Source: Roseovarius albus (lineage in GTDB: Bacteria; Pseudomonadota; Alphaproteobacteria; Rhodobacterales; Rhodobacteraceae). From it: DNA of 64,000 nt. The stretch covers positions 310,001 to 374,000 of the forward strand of contig NZ_FWFX01000003.1 of assembly GCF_900172335.1 (NCBI RefSeq), given 5' to 3'. Shown here one piece after another: positions 1 through 8,475 of the stretch. The translations under genes were made by a program, and so were the position numbers. Within the stretch, counting starts at the first letter, position 1; every line of letters starts with the position of its first letter. Under the pieces are notes generated by a model that searched no databases, was not told the DNA's origin, and saw only the letters and a program-made list of their open reading frames with translations.

Positions 1-12
1 AGGTAATCGTTA

Positions 13-945
13 ATGCCGATCAATGTTTTGTTCTCTGCCCGCCCGGAACGGTGGGACACCTATCAGGCGCCTTTGCATAAAGCGTTCAAGGACAATGGGT
101 TAGAGGTGAACCTGGCGCGCGACATTGCACCAGAAAAAGTTGATTATATTGTCTATGCCCCCAATGGGGACCTGAATGATTTCACCCCCTACACAAACTG
201 CAAAGCGGTGCTGAGTCTATGGGCAGGCGTGGAAAAAATCGTTGTAAATCAAACACTCACACAGCCACTGGCGCGGATGGTGGACCATGGGCTGACGCAG
301 GGGATGATCGAATGGGTCACAGGCCATGTGTTGCGGCATCACCTGAATACCGACCTACATGTTGTGGGTCAGGATGGGGTTTGGCGTGATTATGTGCCGC
401 CATTGGCACAAGACAGACCAGTGACCATTCTGGGGCTTGGGGCCTTGGGCACATCCTGCGGGCAGGCGCTGGCGGGGCTGGGATTTCCGGTCACGGGGTG
501 GAGCCGGACGGCGAAAGAGGTCGAAGGCCTCACCTGCTTGCACGGCGAGGACGGGTTGACACAGGCACTGCAAAGCGCTGAAATCATTGTGCTTCTCCTG
601 CCCCTGACCGCTGGAACAGAGAACCTGATCAACGCCGAGCGAATGGCCCAGATGAAAAAGGGTGTGTGTCTCGTGAACCCGGGGCGCGGGCCGTTAATCG
701 AGGATGAGGCCCTGCTGGCGGCCTTGGACAACGGAACCGTGGGGCATGCCACGCTGGATGTGTTCCGAGTGGAACCGCTGCCACCAGAACACCCCTACTG
801 GTCGCACCCAAAGGTCACCGTCACGCCACATATTGCGTCTGAAACCCGGCCCGTGACGGCGGTCCAAGTAATTGCACAGAACATCCGCCGGGGGGAAATG
901 GGCGATTCGTTCCTGCATCTGGTCGACCGCACGCAGGGCTACTGA
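13..945 (+). CDS. D-2-hydroxyacid dehydrogenase, glyoxylate/hydroxypyruvate reductase A-like
   Basis: A 310-residue NAD(P)-dependent 2-ketoacid reductase or hydroxyacid dehydrogenase of the GhrA branch. A Rossmann fingerprint GLGALGTSCG begins near residue 141. The family signature VNPGRGPLIEDEAL lies near residue 222, and the C-terminal segment ends in PHIAS, which carries the catalytic His. The length matches GhrA enzymes (about 310). The ATG at 13 starts close to the window edge, so the upstream context is unknown. It converges on the sulfolactate operon. SlcC-type sulfolactate dehydrogenases belong to the same superfamily, so a role in sulfolactate oxidation is possible, but this is inference from location only. 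Confidence 0.85.
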   Translation: MPINVLFSARPERWDTYQAPLHKAFKDNGLEVNLARDIAPEKVDYIVYAPNGDLNDFTPYTNCKAVLSLWAGVEKIVVNQTLTQPLARMVDHGLTQGMIEWVTGHVLRHHLNTDLHVVGQDGVWRDYVPPLAQDRPVTILGLGALGTSCGQALAGLGFPVTGWSRTAKEVEGLTCLHGEDGLTQALQSAEIIVLLLPLTAGTENLINAERMAQMKKGVCLVNPGRGPLIEDEALLAALDNGTVGHATLDVFRVEPLPPEHPYWSHPKVTVTPHIASETRPVTAVQVIAQNIRRGEMGDSFLHLVDRTQGY

Positions 946-1430
946 CCCGCCCCAAAATTTATTTACAAGTTATACAACTTGTACGCGGGTTTTGTACACA
1001 AGTTGGAAAAAGATTTACGGTAATCCTTTACGCCAATTGCGGTTAAAGATCGATTTGAGCTCTGGTGTATCGAATATTGCGCCATGATCCGACGACTGCT
1101 TTGCGCAGAGAGCGGACTTTGCAAAGCCTTCGGGTTTCTGACCGGGGTGCGGGCCTAGTTGCCGTTTGCCCTGCGCGGTGAATGGAGGCCAGCGCCTGGG
1201 CAGGCGACCCAAAGCCAGTTTCAACGCACTTTATGCCAGCCAAGCACATCCGACAAAACAATTGAAGCGCCTAGGTTAGACATATCGCCAGCCCAAGGGA
1301 GGGGCTGACGATGGCCGGGCCGCTTGCGCGGCTGTTAACCGGCTGGTTTTTTGCATCAGCAACGTCTGCACTGGGCTCTTAGCGGCCATTGGCGGCATTC
1401 AGAACCAAGGGCTGCTTTAAGGTGCGGGTT
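946..1430. other. Intergenic region between convergent gene ends
   Basis: About 485 bases without a convincing gene lie between the 3-prime ends of the hydroxyacid dehydrogenase and slcD. A palindrome (964-983) and a weak hairpin (CAGCCC at 1289-1294 with GGGCTG at 1302-1307) are visible. The minus-strand reading frames at 1015-1261 have atypical composition (many Pro, Arg and Cys) and no ribosome binding site. They look like chance frames or a decayed intergenic repeat. Confidence 0.5.
964..983. promoter_or_regulatory. Palindrome, possible GntR-type operator
   Basis: TACAAGTT and AACTTGTA form perfect 8-base arms around ATAC, and a third half-site (ACAAGTTG) lies at 998-1005. The A/T-flanked TTGTA..ACAA form resembles operators of GntR/FadR-type regulators. 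No such regulator is in the window, and the site sits downstream of one gene and downstream of the facing gene, which is an odd place for an operator. Confidence 0.3.
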
Positions 1431-2543
1431 CTAAGGGCTTTGCTCGGTGCCCACAGACGGCAGCTGCGTCAGGCCGGTTTGGGCCATGGCGATGCTGAGT
1501 TCGTCACTAAGGACCTCCCACAGTTGATCGAGCCCTTTGGCCCCAGCGGCGGCGATGGCGAATTGCATGGGGCGACCCAAAAAGGTGAAATCGGCCCCGG
1601 AGAGGAGGCATTTCAGAACATCCTCGCCCGAGCGAAGGCCGCTGTCATAGAAGAGAGGGAAGCCCTCTCCGACCGCGGCGCGGATCTGCGGCAGCAGGGT
1701 GAAGGGGGCGGGCGCGCTGTCGAGCTGGCGCGCGCCGTGGCTGGAGATCTGGATGGCATCAACGCCGTGGTCCTTGAGGGCGACGGAGTCTTCGACATCA
1801 AGCACGCCTTTAACCACCAGATTGCCTGGCCAAGCGTCGCGCAGGCGTTTGAGGGTGTCCCAGTTTGCTTTGGCGCGGCTTTCGGTGCGGTCAAACTCAA
1901 AGCCGTCCATCAGGAAATTGGCCATCTGTGGCTTGCCCTTGAACAGGGTGTCCAGTGACCAGCGCGGGTGCAGTGCGAAGTCGATGAATTGGCGCGGGCC
2001 GATGCGGAAGGGCATTTTGAAGCCGTGGCGCAATTCGCGCGGGCGGCGGCCAACCTCGGGCACGTCAACGGTGAGCACGAGAGTTTGGTATCCAGCGGCT
2101 TTGGCGCGATCGACCAGTTTGAAGGTGCCGGTGCCGTCGCCGCTGAAGTAGAGCTGGAACCAGGCGTGGCCCTGGGCGGCGTCGATCAGGTCTTCCATCG
2201 GGGTGGAGGCGACGGTGGAGACGCCCAAGGGGACAGCGTAACGTGCCGCCAGACGGGCGAGCATCAGGTCTGCGCCGAGGGCAGAGAGATTGCACATGCC
2301 CATGGGCGCGATGCCAAAGGGGCGCTGCGAGGGCGTGCCAAAGAGGGTGGTTTTGAGCGAGCGGGTGCTGACATCGGTGAGGATGCGCGGGCGCAGGGTC
2401 ATCGCATCAAGGGCGGCGCGGTTGCGGTTGGCCCCGGTCTCTGCGCCCGCCGCGCCATCGATATAGTCGAACACCATCCATGGCAACCGCCGCCGCGCCA
2501 GTCTTCGGGCGTCGGCGACGCTATGGATGTAAGATGCGGTCAT
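1431..2543 (-). CDS. slcD: FMN-dependent alpha-hydroxyacid dehydrogenase, candidate sulfolactate dehydrogenase
   Basis: A 370-residue member of the lactate dehydrogenase (LldD)/glycolate oxidase FMN family. It shows the N-terminal FDYIDGAAG motif (about residues 25-33), WFQLYF (128-133), a catalytic-His loop SSHGARQLD (H269; most relatives have SNHGGRQLD) and the phosphate-binding DSGLRSGED (300-308; usually DGG). Its ATG overlaps the comE stop by an ATGA, so translation is coupled to sulfopyruvate decarboxylase. Oxidation of sulfolactate to sulfopyruvate, passing electrons to the respiratory chain, is therefore the likely reaction. The substituted loop residues could reflect the sulfonate substrate. 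Substrate assignment rests on context. Confidence 0.72.
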   Translation of the reverse strand: MTASYIHSVADARRLARRRLPWMVFDYIDGAAGAETGANRNRAALDAMTLRPRILTDVSTRSLKTTLFGTPSQRPFGIAPMGMCNLSALGADLMLARLAARYAVPLGVSTVASTPMEDLIDAAQGHAWFQLYFSGDGTGTFKLVDRAKAAGYQTLVLTVDVPEVGRRPRELRHGFKMPFRIGPRQFIDFALHPRWSLDTLFKGKPQMANFLMDGFEFDRTESRAKANWDTLKRLRDAWPGNLVVKGVLDVEDSVALKDHGVDAIQISSHGARQLDSAPAPFTLLPQIRAAVGEGFPLFYDSGLRSGEDVLKCLLSGADFTFLGRPMQFAIAAAGAKGLDQLWEVLSDELSIAMAQTGLTQLPSVGTEQSP

Positions 2544-3097
2544 CAGGCGCTGACGGCCTTCATAAAGCGATCACGGATGATCACCGGATCCATGGTGATG
2601 ACAGGGAATTTTGCGTTCCCGCTTTCACATTTCACCACGATGACGGTCATCTGATTGCTGGCGATTGCGGACTGTAGCGTACTGCCTGCGTCTTTCCCTT
2701 CGCAGGTGATGACGTTTTCGCAACCGCAGGCTTTGGCGACTTCTTCGAGGCGGGTTTTCTTGCCAGCATAGGTTGGTTGATCGCCAGTGGAGCCGTAAGA
2801 GCCGTTGTCGATCAGCAGCAAAATAAAGTTGTCGGCAACGTTGTTGGCGATGGTGGGAAAAGTGCCAAGGTTGGTCAGGACCGAGCCGTCGCCATCAATC
2901 GCGATCACCGGTTTGGGTTGTGCAAGCGCCAGCCCCAGCCCAATCGAGGATGCGAGGCCCATGGTGCCCAGCATGTAAAAATTGGTCGGCTGGTCATCGA
3001 TGGCGTGGAGTTCCTGCGACGGGATACCGATGTTGCAGATCACCAGCTGGTCGCGCAGGATCGGAGCGATGTCTTTGAGAATTTCTGAGCGGATCAT
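2543..3097 (-). CDS. comE: Sulfopyruvate decarboxylase, beta (ThDP-binding) subunit
   Basis: This 184-residue protein is the C-terminal thiamine-diphosphate half of sulfopyruvate decarboxylase, which converts sulfopyruvate to sulfoacetaldehyde and CO2. The ThDP/Mg signature runs from GDG (69-71) to N98, followed by GSYGSTGDQ. The ATG at 3097 overlaps the comD stop (ATGA), and the stop overlaps the slcD start in the same way, so three pathway genes are translationally coupled. A longer frame extends upstream into comD but has no support as a start. The family also includes phosphonopyruvate decarboxylase, but the split into two subunits and the hps neighbourhood favour ComE. Confidence 0.88.
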   Translation of the reverse strand: MIRSEILKDIAPILRDQLVICNIGIPSQELHAIDDQPTNFYMLGTMGLASSIGLGLALAQPKPVIAIDGDGSVLTNLGTFPTIANNVADNFILLLIDNGSYGSTGDQPTYAGKKTRLEEVAKACGCENVITCEGKDAGSTLQSAIASNQMTVIVVKCESGNAKFPVITMDPVIIRDRFMKAVSA

Positions 3098-3600
3098 TGG
3101 TCTCCGTAGCCTCCCCAGAAGTTGGCGTCGGTCAGGATCGCGACGGGTTTGTTGCACATGAAGGTGTACTTTAGGATCATGTCCAGTTCCTCCACATCAG
3201 ATTGTTTATGGAAGTGGTAAGTCGGGATGTTCATCTGGGCCAGCAGCGCCTTGGTGTGCACTGCCATTTCGACCTGACAGGCAACGGGCTCACGCAGCTC
3301 GCCGCGGTATGAGATCAGCATCGGCAGTGGCATGCGGTAATATTGGATCAGCGTCGCCAAGGTGTTGATCGTCACCCCGATGGCGGTGTTTTGCATGATG
3401 ATGGCGGGGCGCTTGCCACCCATCAAAGCCCCGGCGCAGAGGCCCATGCCCTCATCTTCTTTGTTAGCGGGCACGTGGTGAATTTCGGGGTGCGCATCAA
3501 TTTCATCAATTACACCGGCCAATTGTTTGCACGGAACGGTGGTGATGAACGAAATATCATTGGCGACAAGATCATCGGTGATCTTCTTGTCGATATTCAT
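3094..3600 (-). CDS. comD: Sulfopyruvate decarboxylase, alpha (PYR-domain) subunit
   Basis: A 168-residue protein matching the N-terminal pyrimidine-binding half of ThDP decarboxylases. The segment NKEDEGMG (about 46-53) contains the conserved Glu that activates the cofactor. The start at 3600 was chosen because an AAGGAAA ribosome binding site precedes MNIDKK; the frame is open 24 codons further upstream without support. It forms a heteromer with ComE, encoded with a 4-base overlap. The universal stress protein lies 38 bases upstream in the same orientation, so comDE is transcribed with the hps genes. Confidence 0.87.
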   Translation of the reverse strand: MNIDKKITDDLVANDISFITTVPCKQLAGVIDEIDAHPEIHHVPANKEDEGMGLCAGALMGGKRPAIIMQNTAIGVTINTLATLIQYYRMPLPMLISYRGELREPVACQVEMAVHTKALLAQMNIPTYHFHKQSDVEELDMILKYTFMCNKPVAILTDANFWGGYGDQ

Positions 3601-3638
3601 CTTGGATTTCCTTTTGTTTGGCGCAGCATTCGCGCCGA

Positions 3639-4052
3639 TTAAGAATCGTCTCGTTGAACATGTACGGCGCAAGGCGCGTGGCGCACGACCCGGCTGGCCG
3701 AGGAGCCTAGGAAATAGTCGCTTAACCCCGGTTTATGAGAGCCGATGACAATGCAATCGACGCCATTTGCCGCCGCATAGTCTATGATAGTGCGCGCGGC
3801 ATGCCCCTTGGTGATCACGGGTGTGATATTGTAGAGACCTTGGAGTTTCTGTTTCAGAAGCGCTTCGGATTGTGTGTAGGCCGCCTTGACCACCTCTTCA
3901 TCCAGATAAACGCTGGCCGTGCCGTGTGGTGCTTCGTGCACGTGAAGGGCGATAATCTCACCTCCTTCTTTGCGCAATGCTTCGGCGATCCGCAGCGTTT
4001 TGGGTGAAAGATCATGGTCCAGTGCCATCGCGACAAGAATTTTGTTGTACAT
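3639..4052 (-). CDS. Universal stress protein, UspA family
   Basis: A 137-residue single-domain Usp. It begins with the usual beta-strand (YNKILVAMALD) and ends with VIGSHKPGLSDYFLGSSASRV, a variant of the nucleotide-binding G-rich loop seen in UspF-like ATP-binding members. It lies between hpsP and comD with short gaps (28 and 38 bases) and so is part of the DHPS transcript. Usp genes accompany TRAP transporters in some bacteria (TeaD regulates the ectoine transporter TeaABC), so a regulatory role on HpsKLM is plausible but unproven. Confidence 0.88.
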   Translation of the reverse strand: MYNKILVAMALDHDLSPKTLRIAEALRKEGGEIIALHVHEAPHGTASVYLDEEVVKAAYTQSEALLKQKLQGLYNITPVITKGHAARTIIDYAAANGVDCIVIGSHKPGLSDYFLGSSASRVVRHAPCAVHVQRDDS

Positions 4053-4080
4053 TTTGCTTCTCCTGTGAGGCGTTATCGGG

Positions 4081-5061
4081 TTACGCCCATGGGTCTAATA
4101 TAATTTTAGGGGCAGAGACGCGGCCAGACTTCAAATCCTGAAAGGCCTCAGCTCCCTCTGCCAAAGAACGGGTTTCAAACCAGTCAAGCTCATCAAGGCG
4201 ACCGTCAAAGATTGCCTGCGCGGTGTCGCGAAAATCCTGATCGGTGTAGGTGTAGGTGCCGATGAAGGTAATCTCCTGCAAGGTCAGCCGGCGCACGTCG
4301 ATCCCGCCAGTGTCTTCGCCCAGCCCGACATGGGCAATAGCCCCGCCGGGTTCAGCCAGTTCCGAGGCCTTGGCGCGTGTTGAGGCATAGCCCACCGCAT
4401 CGATCACAACGTTGAAGCCCTCGTTTGTGTCGGCGACCGCCTTCTGCTGGCAGGTGTCGACCAAAAATGCGCGGCGGGCGGGGTTAGGCTCAATAATGGT
4501 GACATCTTCGAAATCCATGGCTTTGAGCGCCAGCGCGGCGGCCAGTCCGATGGCACCCCCACCGATCACCAAGGCGCGGTGTTCAGATTGAGGATGAAGC
4601 GCGTTCAGCACCAAGCGCGCCGCATGCCAGCTGACGGCCAGTGGTTCAGTCAAGGCGGCCTTTGCGATGGACACACCATCGGGCACCGTCACCAAGTTGC
4701 GGTCGGGCATGGTCAAGTATTGCGCGAAGGCCCCTTCGCGCGGGGGCATCGAGATGATTTGGCGGGTTTTGCACAGGTTTTGCCGCCCGCTTTCGCAAGC
4801 CGGACAGGTCTGGCAGGTCACCAGCGGATTGACGGTGACACGGCGGCCATCCTGCGCGCCTCCGACGATGGTTCCGGCGGCCTCGTGCCCCAAAATAAGC
4901 GGCGCGGGGCGGCGGTTGTCATGCCCAAGGTAGGCGTGCATGTCTGAGCCGCAGATACCAACCGCCTCGACCCGGATCAGAACCTCATTTTCGCGCGCCT
5001 CTGCACTGGCAACCTCGCGATAGCCAAGCTGTTGTTCGCCGTCGTAAATCAGAGCCTTCAT
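4081..5061 (-). CDS. hpsP: Zinc-type alcohol dehydrogenase, DHPS 2-dehydrogenase candidate
   Basis: A 326-residue medium-chain dehydrogenase. ICGSDMHAYLGHD and GHEAAG give the catalytic zinc ligands (Cys near 37, His-Glu near 61). The cluster CQTCPACESGRQNLC (about 84-98) is the structural zinc site. GGGAIGLAAA is the coenzyme-binding loop. The ATG at 5061 overlaps the hpsO stop (ATGA). In characterised DHPS loci HpsO and HpsP are the two dehydrogenases thought to interconvert the 2-hydroxyl stereochemistry of DHPS before HpsN acts. The symbol follows the conserved order N-O-P; individual stereospecificity cannot be read from sequence. Confidence 0.78.
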   Translation of the reverse strand: MKALIYDGEQQLGYREVASAEARENEVLIRVEAVGICGSDMHAYLGHDNRRPAPLILGHEAAGTIVGGAQDGRRVTVNPLVTCQTCPACESGRQNLCKTRQIISMPPREGAFAQYLTMPDRNLVTVPDGVSIAKAALTEPLAVSWHAARLVLNALHPQSEHRALVIGGGAIGLAAALALKAMDFEDVTIIEPNPARRAFLVDTCQQKAVADTNEGFNVVIDAVGYASTRAKASELAEPGGAIAHVGLGEDTGGIDVRRLTLQEITFIGTYTYTDQDFRDTAQAIFDGRLDELDWFETRSLAEGAEAFQDLKSGRVSAPKIILDPWA

Positions 5062-5822
5062 TTCGCTGTGAACCCCCCGTCGACCATCAGAACTTGCCCG
5101 GTGACATAAGCCGATGCTTCGGAGCACAGAAACAGCAAGGGGCCGTCGATGTCTTCCATCCGGCCATTGCGGCCGATGCAGGTTTGTGCGGCATTGCTAT
5201 CTGCCCGGTCAGGATCGGCAAATACCGCCTTGGTCAGCTCGGTTGGGAAAAAGCCCGGGCCAATGGCATTTGCAGTGATGCCCTGCGAGGACCAGGCTTC
5301 GGCCATGGCGCGTGTAAGCTGCCCGATCCCAGCTTTTGACGCCCCATAGGCGATGCCACCAGGAAAGGCACGGGTGGTCTGGAGCGAGGCAAAGTTTACG
5401 ATCCGCCCCCAGCCCTTTTCCTGCATCGCAGGTACAAGATCCTTTGTCAGAAAGAACGGCATTGTCAGATTCAGGGCGATGGTTTTGTCCCAGCCCTCAA
5501 CCGTCACATCGTCCGCCGCTTCGCGCGTGTTCACGCCCGCCGCGTGGATGATGATATCCGGGGCTCCGAAAGGTTGTGACACCTTATTTGCAAGGGCTGC
5601 AACCTTGGAGCGATCCGCCAGATCAGCCACGACATAGGCCATGGTCTGCGTGCCAATCTCGTCTTGTAGTTTCTTCAGTTCTTCGTCTCGACGGGCGATG
5701 CCAACAACCTTGGCACCCGCCGCCGCGAGGGTCAGCGCAGCGCGCCGCCCCAGCCCGGAACTGGCCCCGGTTACACAGGCCACCCGGCCCGCCAGATCAA
5801 AGAGAGTGCGCGGGTCATTCAT
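5058..5822 (-). CDS. hpsO: Short-chain dehydrogenase, DHPS 2-dehydrogenase candidate
   Basis: A 254-residue classical SDR. TGASSGLG (19-26) binds NAD(P). HAAGVNT replaces the usual NAG motif with an Ala-rich variant. The catalytic set is S (in NFASLQ), Y and K (in YGASK). The C-terminal GQVLMVDGGF is typical of the family. It overlaps hpsN by 8 bases and hpsP by 4. By conserved order it corresponds to HpsO, which oxidises or inverts the C2 hydroxyl of one DHPS enantiomer. Family assignment is certain; substrate is inferred from the operon. Confidence 0.8.
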   Translation of the reverse strand: MNDPRTLFDLAGRVACVTGASSGLGRRAALTLAAAGAKVVGIARRDEELKKLQDEIGTQTMAYVVADLADRSKVAALANKVSQPFGAPDIIIHAAGVNTREAADDVTVEGWDKTIALNLTMPFFLTKDLVPAMQEKGWGRIVNFASLQTTRAFPGGIAYGASKAGIGQLTRAMAEAWSSQGITANAIGPGFFPTELTKAVFADPDRADSNAAQTCIGRNGRMEDIDGPLLFLCSEASAYVTGQVLMVDGGFTAK

Positions 5823-7122
5823 CAGCGGTCAGATCAAAGGTTTCATCGGGGAAATACTTGGCCAGCCTTACGTCGGCCGCACGTGCGTGACCTTCCATAC
5901 CTTCGAGACGGGCAATGCGCGCCGTGGCCTGCGCTACCGGTTTGGCCCCTTCGCGGGTGGCGCGCTGCCATGTCACGATTTTCATGTATTTGTGCACACT
6001 CAGGCCGCCAGTGTAGCTGGCCGCGCCAGACGTTGGCAAAACGTGATTGGTTCCGGTTGCCTTGTCGCCAAAGGAGACGGTTGTTTCTTCCCCCAGAAAC
6101 AATGAACCATAGCAGGTCAATCGATCCAGCCACCAATCCAGATCCTCGGCCTGCACGGTCAGGTGTTCAGGTGCGTAGTCATCAGAGGTCGCGGCCATTT
6201 CTTCGCGGTCTGCACAGAGGATCACCTCGGCATAATCGCGCCAAGCGGCACTTGCGTTTTCGCGGTTTACATCAGGAAGATCGCTAATCAATTCCGGTAC
6301 AAGCTCCATCACTTTTTCCGCAAGCACACGGTTGTCGGTGACGAGCCAGACAGGTGAATTGTACCCATGTTCAGCCTGACTGACCAAATCGGTTGCGACG
6401 ATATGCGCATCGGCCCTTGCATCGGCGAGGATCAGGCTGTCGGTTGGACCCGCGATCATGTCGATGCCGACGCGGCCAAATAGGATCCGCTTGGCCTCGG
6501 CCACGAACTGATTGCCCGGGCCGACAAGGATGTTAGCCTGAGGCAAACCAAACAGGCCAAAGGTCATCGCGGCAACGCCCTGAACGCCGCCCATGGCCAT
6601 GATCTTGTCTGCACCGCAAATGTGCGCGGCATAAATGATCGCTGGTGCAACACCGACTCCGGGGCGCGGTGGCGAACAGGCGGTGATATGGCGGCAACCG
6701 GCGACCTTGGCCGTGGTGACTGTCATGATCGCGCTGGCGATGTGGCTGTAACGCCCGCCCGGCACATAACAGCCTGCGGCATCCACCGGGATGGCCTTTT
6801 GTCCTGCGATCATGCCAGGAACGATTTCCAGTTCCACGTCTGAGACAGTTGCTTTTTGTGTCTGGGCAAAACGTTTGACGTTGTTGTGGGCGAACTGGAT
6901 GTCCTGCTTCAGCTTCTCGGGAACAAGTGCACTGGCGGCCTCGATCTCTTCAGGCGTAAGCAGAATGTTGCCCTCGTACTTGTCAAACTTTTTGGCGTAC
7001 TCGATCGCTTTTGTATCACCCCCTGCTTCAATGTCGGTCAGGATCGATTGGACAATCTCATGGACTTCAGAAGCATCCGAAGTTGAAGTCAGGCTTGCCT
7101 TTTTCAAGTATTCACAGGTCAT
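5815..7122 (-). CDS. hpsN: Sulfopropanediol 3-dehydrogenase (HisD family)
   Basis: A 435-residue protein of the histidinol dehydrogenase superfamily. It retains the HisD zinc and catalytic landmarks: SQAEHG (248-253), the YAPEH pair (E319, H320) and a C-terminal His in EGHARA (H412). HpsN uses the same two-step alcohol-to-acid oxidation as HisD and converts DHPS to 3-sulfolactate with NAD+. Placement between a TRAP transporter and hpsO/hpsP, with comDE downstream and no other his genes, argues against a histidine biosynthesis role. The dctM stop lies 14 bases upstream. Confidence 0.88.
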   Translation of the reverse strand: MTCEYLKKASLTSTSDASEVHEIVQSILTDIEAGGDTKAIEYAKKFDKYEGNILLTPEEIEAASALVPEKLKQDIQFAHNNVKRFAQTQKATVSDVELEIVPGMIAGQKAIPVDAAGCYVPGGRYSHIASAIMTVTTAKVAGCRHITACSPPRPGVGVAPAIIYAAHICGADKIMAMGGVQGVAAMTFGLFGLPQANILVGPGNQFVAEAKRILFGRVGIDMIAGPTDSLILADARADAHIVATDLVSQAEHGYNSPVWLVTDNRVLAEKVMELVPELISDLPDVNRENASAAWRDYAEVILCADREEMAATSDDYAPEHLTVQAEDLDWWLDRLTCYGSLFLGEETTVSFGDKATGTNHVLPTSGAASYTGGLSVHKYMKIVTWQRATREGAKPVAQATARIARLEGMEGHARAADVRLAKYFPDETFDLTADE

Positions 7123-7136
7123 TTTAGGTTGAAATC

Positions 7137-8465
7137 CTACTTATAGATATCAGGAAGGAAGGTGGTCGACAGTGCCGGAATGTACGCGATCATCAGAACC
7201 ACAACGAACATGCACAGAACGAACGGAACGGCACGAGCGGCGATCTTGAGGATGGATTCGCCTGTTATCCCGGACACCACGAACAGGTTGAGGCCTAAGG
7301 GTGGTGTAATGAACCCTACGCCCAAGGCAGTGATCATCATGATGCAGAACTGAATTTCGTTCATACCAATATTGTCGGCCAAAGGTTTTAAAATTGGGGC
7401 CAGTATAACGATATTGGGTGTCGTTTCCATCACGCATCCGGCAGCGATCAGAATGCCGATCATCAGTAGGATGAGTAACCAAGGCTCGTTGGTGAGAGAC
7501 GTGACAGAAGTGACGAAGCCCTGCGGTACGCCCATGATCGCCAATGCTTCGGCCAGAGGGGCCGAGAAGGCGATAATGGGCAGGATCACACCGTTGACCT
7601 TGGCTGAGCTGACCAGCATCGCCGGGAAATCCGCGAGCTTAAGCGTGCCAAGGATGAAACCCATGATGATGGTAACAACTACGGCTGTCGCACCAGCCTC
7701 GGTTGGGGTCAGACGTCCCGAAAAGATGCCGTAGAAGATGATGCCGGGCACGATGAAAGCATACCAACCCGATTTAAGCGCGCGACCAAGGTTGGCGAAC
7801 CATTCACCGGCGGTCAGCATGCCACCACCTTCGTACAGGTAGATGCGGTTGACGATCAGGTTGGTGATCAGGATCGCGAACAGGATCGCTAGACCGGGGA
7901 TCAGCGCGGCAAGGAACAGCGTCGAGGCTGATATGCCCAGCACCAAGCCGATGATGATGTAAGCGATTGAGGGCGGAATAAGGATACCAGTACAGGCACC
8001 CGCCGCCACCAGCGCACAGGCATAGGGGCGTGGGTAACCGCTCTCAACTAGGCGGTCGATGGTCATCCGGCCCACAGCGGCAGCCCCGGCAGCGTCAGAG
8101 CCTGAGATCGCGGCAAACATACCGCAGACCAAGACGGTCGCTGAACCAAAGCCCCCTTTAGCGAAGCAGGTCAGGGCCTCGGCCACGTCTAGGAATTTTC
8201 GAGACAGTCCAGTTCGAACAAGCACATCGCCGGTCAGGATGAACAAAGGCACCGCGGTCAGAGCGAAGGCGTCGATGCCGGCAAACAGGCTTTCGCCAAC
8301 CAGGCTGAGCGGCAGGTCGCCGGACATGATCAGCATGGTGATTGCGGCGGATCCGATGGCGGCCCAGACTGGCACAGCCAGCGCGATAAGCGCCACGAAC
8401 ATGATGACGGGCAGATAAAAATCCCAGCCCAACTCAACGGTTTGATTGAGTGTATTCCAAAGCAT
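7137..8465 (-). CDS. hpsM: TRAP transporter large permease subunit (DctM type), DHPS uptake
   Basis: A 442-residue, strongly hydrophobic protein with about 12 membrane segments, typical of DctM. Conserved features include PLFILTGDVLVRTG near residue 95, SGSDAAGAAAVG and GILIPPSIAYIIIG, and the C-terminal GFITPPLGLNLFV repeat. It forms the ion-coupled channel with the small subunit encoded 10 bases upstream. Coupling with hpsN (14-base gap) and the solute-binding gene upstream points to DHPS as substrate. Confidence 0.87.
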   Translation of the reverse strand: MLWNTLNQTVELGWDFYLPVIMFVALIALAVPVWAAIGSAAITMLIMSGDLPLSLVGESLFAGIDAFALTAVPLFILTGDVLVRTGLSRKFLDVAEALTCFAKGGFGSATVLVCGMFAAISGSDAAGAAAVGRMTIDRLVESGYPRPYACALVAAGACTGILIPPSIAYIIIGLVLGISASTLFLAALIPGLAILFAILITNLIVNRIYLYEGGGMLTAGEWFANLGRALKSGWYAFIVPGIIFYGIFSGRLTPTEAGATAVVVTIIMGFILGTLKLADFPAMLVSSAKVNGVILPIIAFSAPLAEALAIMGVPQGFVTSVTSLTNEPWLLILLMIGILIAAGCVMETTPNIVILAPILKPLADNIGMNEIQFCIMMITALGVGFITPPLGLNLFVVSGITGESILKIAARAVPFVLCMFVVVLMIAYIPALSTTFLPDIYK

Positions 8466-8475
8466 GATTTAATCC

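Noticed and set aside
1389..2654. Plus-strand frames over slcD and comE of 189 and 228 residues
   Set aside because: They are antisense to genes with strong family motifs, have no ribosome binding site and a composition typical of complementary strands.
5815..7122. hisD (histidinol dehydrogenase) as the annotation
   Set aside because: No other his genes are near; the TRAP, hpsO/hpsP and comDE context identifies HpsN.
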